A stretch of DNA of 64,000 nt from Rhineura floridana. Lineage: Eukaryota > Chordata > Lepidosauria > Squamata > Rhineuridae. The DNA is taken from assembly GCF_030035675.1 (NCBI RefSeq), contig NC_084489.1, positions 82,202,270 to 82,266,269 of the forward strand, read 5' to 3'. The notes beneath the pieces were generated by a model. The model worked only from the letters and a program-made list of their open reading frames with translations. It had not been told where the DNA came from and ran no database searches. Positions 10,947 through 19,200 of the stretch are shown here, piece by piece (position 1 is the stretch's first letter; each line of letters starts with the position of its first letter). The position numbers and the translations under genes were made by a program.

Positions 10947-11325
10947 CATTAGGGCAGGGATGGCAAATAGCCCGACAGCCACATTGCCTCAAAGGCAGCC
11001 TTTCAGGGTCTGTGTGTGCCTTGCAAGTGGTGGGCGCAGGCAGAGACAAAAGCAGCCAGAGCAAAAGATGTGACTCCACAATGCAATGCAAAAGTCAGAG
11101 ATTTCTACACCAGTCCCACCCAACCACCCCTGAATCTCTCCATCCTGCAGCAAGAGGCCTTATTGCAGTTTAAGGACATGGTCGAAGCAGGCCATAACTC
11201 TCAAGAAGGCATGAGGCAGGGCTGGTGAGGGGGTGTGGCCAAACAGAGATCCAAGGGCCGGATAGAGAGGCCTGGAGGTCCACATTGGGCCCCTGGGCCT
11301 GAGTTTCCCAACCTCTGCACTAGGA
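10947..11325. mobile_element. hAT-like non-autonomous element (F2), whole
   Basis: Element at 10955-11317 starts CAGGGATGGCAAATAG and ends TTTCCCAACCTCTG. Flanks CATTAGGG and CACTAGGA match at 6 of 8. No transposase. Other copies are at 21872, 28255, 31607 and 51165. Confidence 0.75.
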
Positions 11326-11643
11326 GAATTAAATGGGTCAACATTATTATCCCTATATTTCAGGCAGAGGAGTAGGGAGAGAAAGGATGCTGATGGATAT
11401 TGATTGCAGGATCAGTGCTGCTCACGCCTGTTCAGTTTTTTGCAGCGTCCACACAATGTCGTTGGCATCAAAATGCCAGCATTTCCCCCTCGTTTAATCA
11501 GGCTTTAGCCTTCCTGCAGAAAAGCCAGTAATTAAAAAAGCCAAGAGCCTGTTTGCAATATCTGAATGAGCCATTTTGCAAAGTTAAGCCGCCTGAAAGG
11601 ACCCTAAGGGACATTATGCCATGTTGCAGAAGTGAGGGGCTGA

Positions 11644-12115
11644 CTCTGAAATAGGCATGGGGGAGAAATGTGATTCAGTTTGCACTTAAAAGTGAATCTA
11701 TCAAATTTGCACTTTCAGAAAAGATGTGAGAAGCAGAACCCAGTGGCCCTTCGAAATTTGCACTTATCTGAATTTCACAATGCAGTTCTCCAACTGAACA
11801 ATGTTTACAAAAACGCGTACGTTAGGGGAAAGTGTGCATAAAAATTAATATGTTCATGAAAATAACAGAAAAAAACACATTTTATTAGGGGAAATTGCTT
11901 GCTAAAATATGTTCATTCCTAGCCAAAACTGCAGACAAAAATGTGTTTATTAGGAGAAAGCCACACTAAAATGTTGATATATTTTCATGAGGCTATAAAA
12001 AAAAAAAAAAGTAAATTGATGCAAATAGCTAAATTCAAAGAACTGAATTTAAGACTGGAAAAACGAGAAACTGAGAGAACAGAAATGGACAGAACCTTCC
12101 ATCCCTGCTGTCAAA
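11644..12115. mobile_element. hAT-like non-autonomous element (F3)
   Basis: Element at about 11652-12107, ends GGCATGGGGGAGA and TTCCATCCCTG (inverse form CAGGGATGGAA). Flanks CTCTGAAA (11644-11651) and CTGTCAAA (12108-12115) match at 6 of 8. The interior repeats a unit like AAAATGTGTTTATTAGGRGAAA several times. Related copies at 41335-41758 and 55370-55735. Confidence 0.7.
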
Positions 12116-12127
12116 GACAGGCTCACA

Positions 12128-12640
12128 ACAGAGAATCATAGACTTGGAGGGGACCTTTTAGGTACAGTAGGGTCCCGCATTATGGCGTTCCGCTGATGCG
12201 GCGGCTTTCAAGAAGGGGAAATTCCCTGTTTTAAAGCCAATTTTGCCATTTTGCGATGTTTTTGTGTCATTTTTTCGCAAAGCGGCCCATTATAGTCTAT
12301 GGAGCCCTGCTTTACGTCGATTTCCGCTTTACAGCGGGGACCTGGTCCCTATCCCGCCATATTAGTGGGGCCCTACTGTATAGGCCATTAAGTCCAGCTC
12401 CGGAAATGCAGAGAGGATCTCCCAGAACTGGCTGCCTAGCCTCTGCTTGACGATATCCCAGCGAGGGAGACTCCACCTTCACCCAGGGTTATTGGTTCTG
12501 TTGTTAAACTGCTCTTATCATTAAGGTGTTTCTCCTGAAGTTCAGCCAAAATCTACCCTTCTGTGCCTTAAGCCGGTTAGATCGAGTTCTGCCCTCTGAA
12601 TCAGCAACAAAGAACAAGGGCACCTACAGACTGTCAGTAT
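12128..12640 (-). mobile_element. CR1 3' end split by a Tigger-like MITE
   Basis: Plus text GAATCATAGACTTGG then, after the insertion at 12165-12378, GGCCATTAAGTCCAGC and TGCCTAGCCTCTGCTTG. This is the antisense CR1 3' end, as at 33565. More of the same copy appears at 13151-13390 and 14031-14215. Confidence 0.8.
12163..12380. mobile_element. pogo/Tigger-like MITE
   Basis: Element at 12165-12378 begins CAGTAGGGTCCCGCAT and ends AGTGGGGCCCTACTG, inverse copies, flanked by TA on both sides. The TA duplication and CAGTAGG ends fit the Tc1/mariner superfamily, pogo/Tigger group. The interior (TTTACGTCGATTTCCGC) is non-coding. It sits inside a CR1. A relative lies at 54384. Confidence 0.85.
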
Positions 12641-13150
12641 TTTGCAGCAGCAGTCCAGAACTTTAGGTTCATGCAGTTGAAGTGGTTTCAAGGGCCCTGT
12701 CACCCTAGCACAAGAGTGGTCCACTGGGCTGAATGGGGGACTGCCCCATCATCTTCAGTCTGCTCTCAACCAGACCCAGCCTCCCTGCCTGCCTGCCTTT
12801 TCTTACAACCAGCCCAGGAGGTGGCACCGCCTGCCAGCTTCTTCCACCTTCGTCTCAGCGCTGCCCTTGTTATAGAACTCAGCAGGGTGTGGGACGGAGA
12901 CAAAGCTAGGATTAATTGACTCTACCTCCACCTGCTGCTGATCTCCCTTGCCAACTGGGTACTGGCCTCCACTAAGCACAACAAATCTACTTTTTAACAG
13001 ACTTTTTTGTGGTTGGGAAAGTGCTGGGGAAATGCGTGTAAAGTGTGGATTTAACTCATGGGGAGGCCTGTAGACACCCTGCCAACAAAGCAGGACGAAT
13101 GCTCAATAAAGAGATCATCAGGAGGGGACCCAAACCTTTGCTCTCTTCAA
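12641..13150. other. Unassigned insert within the CR1 span
   Basis: No similarity to other parts of the window was noticed. It separates two CR1 pieces and may be an unrecognised insertion or diverged CR1. Confidence 0.4.
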
Positions 13151-13390
13151 TATGATCTCCAATCCAGTAATATCCACACTGATAGTTTTTGCCCTCTCCT
13201 AGTGATATTTGAAGAGTGCCGTCATGTTCTCTTTCAGCCATCCCTTCTCCGTGCTAAACATGTCCAGTTCCTTCAACCTTTCCTCATACGACTACTGTCC
13301 ATGCCTCTGACCATGCCCACTGCCTTCCTCTGAACCTATTACAATTTGTCTATATTCTTCTCAAAGTGTGATGCCCATAACCAACTATAG
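13151..13390 (-). mobile_element. CR1 segment
   Basis: Plus text GTTCCTTCAACCTTTCCTCAT and TCTTCTCAAAGTGTGATGCCC (each quoted in part) is antisense CR1 C-terminal coding sequence, as at 33900-34070. Confidence 0.75.
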
Positions 13391-14030
13391 CAGGGGCAGG
13401 GAACCTCTGGCTCACAGGCCAATCTTGGCCCACCAGGGAGTCCAATTTTGCCATGTGGCCATTTCCCCCAGACCATGCCCACCTGTCAATCAGCTGACTT
13501 CATTGGGCCAGTTTGGAGTAATGCTTAGAGTGTCGGAGTGGGACCTTCGGAGAGCAGGGTTCAAATCGCTGCTCAGCCATGAAGCTTACTGGGTGACCTT
13601 GGGCCAGTTACTATCTTTCAGCCTAACCTACCTCACAGGGTTGTTGTGAGGATAAAATCAGGAGTGGGATAACCATGTTTGTATGGCACCTTGACTGCTT
13701 AGAGGCAAGGTGGGATAATAAATATAGCAATAAATAAAATAAAAAATTAAAAGTCAGCTGACGGGTGGCGTGCAGGGTTAAATCCTGCTGGGTGCTGCTT
13801 CGCCAGAGTGTTCCCTGCAGGGGACACATTGGCGAAGCAAACCCCTCCCCCCACCCTGCAGGGCAACTTTGATAGGTGGGCGGGATTGCCCCCCTATCAG
13901 TCATCTTATGTCACCATAACATCAGATGATTGACAGATCGATGGGCCAGTCCACCTGTCGAAGTTGACCTGTACGGTGGGGGTAGAAATAAAGATCTGAC
14001 CCGCCAAGCCAAAAAGGCACCCCATCCCTG
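13391..14030. mobile_element. hAT-like element carrying a SINE
   Basis: Begins CAGGGGCAGGGAACCTC and ends CACCCCATCCCTG. A SINE occupies 13517-13745. Both flanks are CR1 sequence. The target duplication is weak (AACTATAG against GAAAATAG). Confidence 0.6.
13517..13745 (+). mobile_element. CORE-SINE, L2-like tail, nested
   Basis: Head AATGCTTAGAGTGTCGG, B box GGTTCAAATCG, core CACTGGGTGACC-like, GGGTTGTTGTGAGGATAA, tail CTTAGAGGCAAGGTGGGATAA and an AT-rich end. Confidence 0.88.
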
Positions 14031-14215
14031 GAAAATAGTTTTCCAACCAGCTTTGAAACAAGTTGACGGTATTATCAGCAATCAGTTCACTAACATATCA
14101 TGGGGAACTTCATAAAATGCTTTGCTGAAGTCAAGATAAATTATGTCCCCAACATTCCCACAATCCACAAGGCTAGACCACAAAGACAGACAGACAGACA
14201 GAGAGAGAAATTTGT
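14031..14215 (-). mobile_element. CR1 reverse transcriptase fragment
   Basis: The minus strand reads [20 protein letters not shown], the CR1 palm-domain motif, preceded by LVDCGNV. The copy ends near an (AGAC)n run at about 14186-14200. Confidence 0.85.
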
Positions 14216-14879
14216 CTTGCAGGATTGATCCTCGATAGTCCTGGTAATGTAGTCCAAAGTTGTTATCCCAACACTGTGGAGGTATGCTGAAACTCACTGC
14301 AACTCAGTCAAGCAGCACATTATTATACCCCAAAAGGCCAGACGGGGCTGCAGGCGAGACAGACCGCCAGTTGTATCCAGATACGTTTGTACCACTTAAT
14401 GGAGATCCCAAATAATGTTGGAAAAGCCGTTCTAAAGAAGCTGCAGGAAAGGCAATGTGAGTTGCACTTCCTGCAAGGCTAGAGGCACAAGGACGGGAGG
14501 GGGCTCTGACAGCAAGGATCTCCCTGGACCCTTGTCTGACTTTTCAAGCAGTAAATCTCTGTACAAAATAATAAATCAACGCCGGCCACTGTTGTGCGCT
14601 ATTTGGTCAGAAGAAACTGACAGGGACAGGAACTTTGCTGGCTGGGGGTGGGGGCAGGCAGGAGCAGGGGGAGAGACACTTCCTGCAGGAAAGACAAGCC
14701 TGTGCTTTACAGGCACAGGATCCCGTAGCTAGAATTGCCAACCAATTAAAAAAAAACATCCACTTTGTTCTGTCCCTGTGCCTTTAACAGCAGTGTGATC
14801 TGCAGTATTAAGTCATAACACTCATTTCCAGTCAGATCAGACTAGTCCAGCATCCTGTTGTTGTTGTTGATCCTATTGT
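14216..14879. other. No gene recognised
   Basis: Unassigned sequence. The 91-codon frame at 14457 shows no motif. Confidence 0.5.
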
Positions 14880-15512
14880 TTATTAGACTTTTCAGTTGCT
14901 TGTTGTGACCTAGAGGCCTCCTTGTGACTTATGTAGTTCTCGCAGTGGCCAACCAGCTGCTTATGGGAAGCAGGACATGAGTGCATCAGTACTTTCCCGC
15001 AGCCGGTATTTCCCAGCAACTGGTATTCGGAGGCACACTACCTCTGACACTGGAGGTGGCACACAGCCATTATGGCTAGTAGCCATTGAGAGCCATGTCC
15101 TGCATGAATTGCCTAGTCCCCTTTTAAAGCCATCCAAGTTGGTGGTTATCCTGAAACAGCAAATCCCACAGTTTAACTATGCACTGTGTCCTGAAGTATT
15201 TCTTTTTGCTTGTCCTGAATCTCCCGGTATTCTCCCTCGTTGCATGTCCCTGAGTTCTAATATTATGAGAGACATTTCCCTAGCCATGTTCTCCACACCA
15301 TGCATGTATATATTTCTGTCATGTGCCTTCTTACTTGCCTTTTTTCCAAATGAAAAAGTGCCAAATCTTTTAACCTTTCCTTACAGGGGAGTTGCTTCAG
15401 CCTCTTGATCATCTCCCCCCTTTACTGCACATTTTCCAGATGTGCAGCAGCCTTTTAAAGGTGCAACGACCAGTGTGGTACATGCTATTCCAAGCGTGGT
15501 CGCACCATAGAT
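14880..15512 (-). mobile_element. CR1 LINE 3' part (subfamily B), degraded
   Basis: Plus text CAGTGGCCAACCAGCTGC, GGCTAGTAGCCATTGAG, TTTAAAGCCATCCAAG is the antisense 3' end seen also at 735 and 33105. Coding remnants are too diverged to stay open. Confidence 0.85.
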
Positions 15513-15690
15513 ATTTATTTATTATTTATTACATTTCTACCCTGCCTTTCTTTTTCATGATTGAAACCCAAGGCGGCCTACATATGGTTCCCAGGTGGTT
15601 TCCCATCCAGGCACTGACCAGACCTGACCCTGCTTAGCTTCAGCAGGGAGCTGGCCTCATGTGCCTTCAGACCATAGCCTGGGATATATA
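15513..15690 (-). mobile_element. 5S-rRNA-derived SINE
   Basis: On the minus strand: AAGCTAAGCAGGGTCAGG, TGGTCAGTGCCTGGATGGGA and CCACCTGGGAACCAT, which follow the 3' half of vertebrate 5S rRNA, then CCGCCTTGGGTTTC and an AT-rich tail. It lies inside a CR1 (CACCATAGAT on one side, ATAACAGCATTATGA on the other). A second copy is at 28025. Confidence 0.85.
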
Positions 15691-15905
15691 TAACAGCATT
15701 ATGATTCTGGCCTGTCACCTTATCACAAGACTGCTCTGTTTACTCAGGATTCTTCCTGTCAAAAGCTTTTTGAAAGTCTGAGCGCACAGCTGCATTATCC
15801 CAATTCTCACACTTATTGACACTCTCAAAGAACACTAGGTTAGACAGGCCTTGCCTTTGCAGAAGCCATACTGGTCCTTCTTCAGCAAGGCTTGTTCTTC
15901 TCTTA
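15691..15905 (-). mobile_element. CR1 segment continuing beyond the 5S-SINE
   Basis: The minus strand reads FFESVNKCENWDN and QKAFDR, the CR1 palm-domain region before the catalytic aspartates. Confidence 0.7.
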
Positions 15906-15906
15906 T

Positions 15907-16047
15907 CAGATGTGGGGAACCTTTGGCTCTCCAGATGTTGCTGAACTACAGCTCCCATCATCTCTGGCCATTGGCCATACTCCCATGCTGCGGCTGATGG
16001 GAGCTGTAGTTCAGCATCATGGGAGAGCCACAGGTTCCCCATCCCTG
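15907..16047. mobile_element. hAT-like foldback MITE (F1-like)
   Basis: Inverted ends GGGGAACCTTTGGCTC and GAGCCACAGGTTCCCC, with paired arms around CTACAGCTCCCATCA and TGATGGGAGCTGTAG. Confidence 0.8.
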
Positions 16048-16306
16048 CCCTGTATGCTTAGCATAGCCTATCCTTTCAGACCAAACAGGTTAAATTCAGA
16101 TTAATCTTGTGTACATGGACATCTCATCTACACTATAAATTTAAAAGTGTAAATATAAAATCAATATAACGGTCCTAGCTTTTCCTTGTAGAATCTTGGC
16201 AACTGTGTTTTGTTGAGCACGCTGCCAATTCTCTGGAAGAGATTGCCAGTCTTCCAAGTCACAACATTAAGATCCCAGAACTTCCCTGGGAAGAGAGGAA
16301 ATTACT

Positions 16307-16474
16307 GTTAAACTCAGTGTTCTCCAACCTGGTGCCCTCCAGCTGTTTTGGACTACAGTTCCCACCAGCCCCAGCCAACATTGTCTAAAGCAAACATAGA
16401 GGAGTCTGGGGCTGATGGGAGTTGCAGTCCAAAACAGCTTGGAGGGCACCAGGTTGGGGAGGTGTGGTTAAACA
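16307..16474. mobile_element. hAT-like foldback MITE with target duplication
   Basis: Element at 16315-16466, ends CAGTGTTCTCCAACCTGG and CCAGGTTGGGGAGGTGTG. Flanks GTTAAACT and GTTAAACA match at 7 of 8. Arms pair around GGACTACAGTTCCCACC and GGGAGTTGCAGTCC. Confidence 0.88.
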
Positions 16475-16489
16475 ATTTGCACAGAGCAT

Positions 16490-16765
16490 TCCCACACATC
16501 TTAAGTCCTACTGTGTTCAGTGGGGCTTATTCCCCCTAGTAGATGTGTTTAGGCAGCCTTAGGATGCAATCCTGTGACTAATTATCTGGCTCCACGTCTC
16601 ATGAATTCAGCGGGGCTTACTCCAGAGTAAACATGCCAAGGACTGCACTGTTATGTTTGTACCATAGCTATGCTCTACCGATCTGCAATCCTATGCGCAT
16701 GTATGCAACTCCCAATAAACTCAATGGGGCTTACTTCCAAGTAGCCATGCAAAGAATTGCACTGA
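16490..16765. repeat. Three adjacent copies of the GGGGCTTACT repeat
   Basis: TTCAGTGGGGCTTATTCC, ATTCAGCGGGGCTTACTCC and CTCAATGGGGCTTACTTCC occur within 275 bp, each followed by a phrase like AAGAATTGCACTG. A short interspersed element also at 8370, 21695, 32262, 48605, 48850 and 49325. Probably a MITE; not classified. Confidence 0.7.
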
Positions 16766-16895
16766 GGGGAAAAAAGCCCATCTAACTCTGCTTTCAATCC
16801 AGCTTACTGCTGTCTACATTCAGCATCTAAACTGGATTATTATTAACTTTAAACTCATCTTTAATCAATTAGAATTGTTTAAAAATAATATCTAC

Positions 16896-17012
16896 AGCAG
16901 GGGTTCCCAAACTGTGGTCTGGGGACCAGCAGAGGTCCATTCAGTTGATCCACTGTGTGCCTGTGAAGAACAGCTGCTCTGACATGCATGCATTAAATGT
17001 TCATATTGATTT
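16896..17012. mobile_element. hAT-like end fragment
   Basis: CAGGGGTTCCCAAACTG followed by GTGGTCTGGGGACC; only one end is visible. Confidence 0.45.
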
Positions 17013-17014
17013 TT

Positions 17015-17135
17015 ATTGGGCTGCGGTCAACTACGCCCTACTCAAAGAAGACCCATTGAAATTAATGAACCTAAGTTAGTCATGCCCATTAACTTCAATA
17101 CATCTACTCTGTGTAGGACTAGCATCAAGCACATT
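17015..17135. mobile_element. Short MITE (F5)
   Basis: Ends GGTCAACTACGCCCTACTC and ACTCTGTGTAGGACTAG are inverse related; interior CCCATTGAAATTAATG. Copies at 22029, 41225 and 48690. Confidence 0.65.
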
Positions 17136-17144
17136 ACATTATAA

Positions 17145-17262
17145 CATTTATATCCAACCTTTCCTCCAAGGAGCTCAAGGAGGCATACATGGTTCTCCTC
17201 CCTCTCCATTTTATCCTCACAACAACCCTGTGAGGTAGGTTAGGCAGACAGACTGTGACAAT
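17145..17262 (-). mobile_element. CORE-SINE 3' fragment, L2-like tail
   Basis: Plus text CCTTTCCTCCAAGGAGCTC and ACAACCCTGTGAGGTAGG, the antisense SINE tail and core. Confidence 0.8.
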
Positions 17263-17364
17263 ACCACCGATTATATTGTATTTTATTACTATACTGTATT
17301 CTACGGAATTAAAACTGTAATGCAACATAATGCAATTAAAAGAAGCCATAAAATACAATTTAAA

Positions 17365-18390
17365 AGCATTTGTTGTTATATGCCTTCAAGTCGATTACAA
17401 CTTATGGCAACCCTATGAATCAGCGACCTCCAGTAGCATCTGTTATAAACCACCCTGTTCAGATCTTGTAAGTTCAGGTCTGTGGCTTCCTTTATGGAGT
17501 CAATCCATCTCATTTGGCCTTTCTCTTTTTCTACTCCCTTCTGTTTTTCCCAGCATTATTGTCTTTTCAAGGTTGCCGGTATAGCACAGTGGGGAGGAGA
17601 GCCTGGCTGGGATCCAGAGTCTTGAGTTCAAATCCCCGCTCGTGTCTCCTGGGTGTCAAGGGCCAGCTAAAGATCACCCCCACAATGAGTGGCTCAGGGG
17701 ATACGTGCCCTACCAACTGTGCAGCTGTGGGCCAGCTGCATAGTCCCAAGGAGCCCAGTTGCCCCCCAGCTGGCAGTGGCAGACGAGGAAGGGGCTGGCT
17801 TGTGCAGCTGTGGCAAGCTGAGCAGGCCCTAGCCAGCTGGGGAGGAGTAGCCTCAGAGGGAGGCAATGGTAAACCCCCTCTGAATCCCGCTTACCATAAA
17901 ATCCCTATTCATAGGGTAGCCATAAGTTTGGATCGACTTGAAGGCACTCCATTTTCATTGTATTTTCTAGTGAATCATGTCTTCTCATGATGTGCCCAAA
18001 GTATGATAACCTCAGTTTCATCATTTTAGCTTCTAGCAATAGTTCTGGTTTAATTTGTTCTAACACCCAGTTATTGGTCTTTTTCGCAGTCCATGGTATC
18101 TGCAAAGCTCTCCTCCAACACCACATTTCAAATGAGTTGGTTTTTCTCTTATCCGCCTTTTTCACTGTCCAACTTTTACATCCATACATAGAGATTGGGA
18201 ATGCCATGGTCTGAATGATCCTGACTTTAGTGTTCAGTGATACATCTTTGCATTTGAGGACCTTTTCTAGTTCTCTCATAGCTGCCCTCCCCAGTCCTAG
18301 CCTTCTTCTGATTTCTTGACTATTGTCTCCCTTTGGGTTAATGACTGTGCCAAAGTATTGATAATCCTCGACAAGTTCAGTGCATCTTAA
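17365..18390 (-). mobile_element. BovB (RTE) LINE 3' part, with a SINE inserted
   Basis: The minus strand carries MRELEKVLKCKDVSLNTK, FPISMYGCKSWTVKK, FEMWCWRRALQIPWTAKK and MKLRLSYFGHIMRRHDSLE, the C-terminal region of the BovB protein downstream of its reverse transcriptase. The 3' end (17365-17420) reads on plus GCCTTCAAGTCGATT and ACTTATGGCAACCCTATG, the tail shared with SINEs here. A SINE interrupts it at 17571-17956. Truncated at its 5' end. A second copy lies at 45160. Confidence 0.93.
17558..17969 (+). mobile_element. SINE with second head type and BovB-like tail
   Basis: SINE at 17571-17956. Head GCCGGTATAGCACAGTGG with B box GAGTTCAAATCCCC, a GC-rich middle (GGCCAGCTAAAGATCACC), then GGCAATGGTAAACCCCC and the tail CCTATTCATAGGG with GGATCGACTTGAAGGC. 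Flanked by ATTGTCTTTTCAA (17558) and ATTGTATTTTCTA (17957), a target duplication inside BovB. A copy on the other strand is at 29873. Confidence 0.9.
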
Positions 18391-18609
18391 TTGCTACAGG
18401 CGACAGAAAACCCCTTCAGCGGCCTTTCATCAGTTCAGGGAACCGTCGCTCTACAGCCGAGAGACCCCTAAAGGGCAGCCAGTATCCCGGCCGGCCCACC
18501 CAGGCCCTTTACCCTCACCACGCACCTGAGCGCCGGCACCGCCGTCTGCCCGAAAAGGTCCCGCGCCGGGAGCTGGAGCCCCGTCCCAGCCAAAGCTTCC
18601 TCGGCTCCG

Positions 18610-18645
18610 ATTGGCTGCCGCCGCCTTTGCCGTCATCGCTTCCTG
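18610..18645. promoter_or_regulatory. CCAAT box, CRE half-site and ETS site cluster
   Basis: ATTGG at 18610-18614 (inverted CCAAT), CGTCA at 18631-18635 and CTTCCTG at 18639-18645 (inverted CAGGAAG) lie within 36 bp, a common make-up for housekeeping promoters. Motif matches only. Confidence 0.55.
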
Positions 18646-18851
18646 TAGCTTTCGCCCCCGAGCCCTTTCCCGAGAGCTCCGCTCCGCAAGCGGGACGTGG
18701 AAGCCGCCAGCGGAAAGTTGCCTTTTCTTTTTCTCGCTGCGCTGGGTGCAGGAGTCGCGTCTTTATCCCTCGGCACCCTCCGCTCCGGGGAATTGTTCAG
18801 GACCTATTTAACCCCCTCCTTCCCTCCTCCTCTGCGATTTCTTTTTTTTAT

Positions 18852-18902
18852 ATGCACACAAGAACCTTGTGCAAGAGGGTGGTTCCCCCCCCCCTCTTTT
18901 GA
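18852..18902 (+). other. Possible upstream open reading frame (16 codons)
   Basis: ATG to TGA, reads MHTRTLCKRVVPPPLF. It lies in the presumed 5' leader. Its meaning depends on the start site, which is not known. Confidence 0.3.
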
Positions 18903-19142
18903 CGCGGCGGCGGGGGGATTGCATCCGGAGTTTGCAGCTGGGAGCAGAAGGCACCGGCAGTCCTGGAGGTGTTTTTTTGTGGGGGGGGGGCTCATCTGTT
19001 GTGGAGTAGTAGGAGGGTTCGGAGGCAAAGAAGCACGATCCGGTTCCAAAGCCGGGGCACCCGCCCCCCTCTTCTCCCCTCCCATCTCTTGTGCGTGGAG
19101 GGGGGGCTCTTAGCTGTTGCCGGCGGGAAGAAGGCATCGGAC

Positions 19143-19163
19143 ATGGAGCCGAGAACGAAGTGA
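19143..19163 (+). other. Possible minimal upstream frame (6 codons) in strong start context
   Basis: Reads MEPRTK then stop. The start has G at -3 and G at +4, a strong context. It could be an upstream frame, or the start of a coding exon if a splice donor cuts before the stop; GAA then GTGATT is a weak donor. Confidence 0.35.
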
Positions 19164-19200
19164 TTCAAGTTTTCTGTGACTTCCTGCAAAAAAAAGGGGG

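Larger units (their letters stand above)
18440..19200 (+). promoter_or_regulatory. CpG island, probable host-gene promoter and first exon
   Basis: A sharp rise in GC and CpG between a BovB end and AT-richer sequence, with no match to the repeats of the window. It holds an ATTGG box, an ETS-type site and a pyrimidine-rich stretch at 18719-18738 that could be a start site. The likely direction is plus, because two upstream-type reading frames and a possible splice donor (GAG then GTTAGA near 19207) lie on that side; this is inference. The gene could not be named. If real, the rest of the window may be its first intron. The long frames inside (up to 138 codons) are low in complexity and are not taken as coding. 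Confidence 0.7.

Noticed and set aside
14977-15408. A 143-codon plus-strand frame
   Set aside because: It is the antisense of a degraded CR1 3' end.
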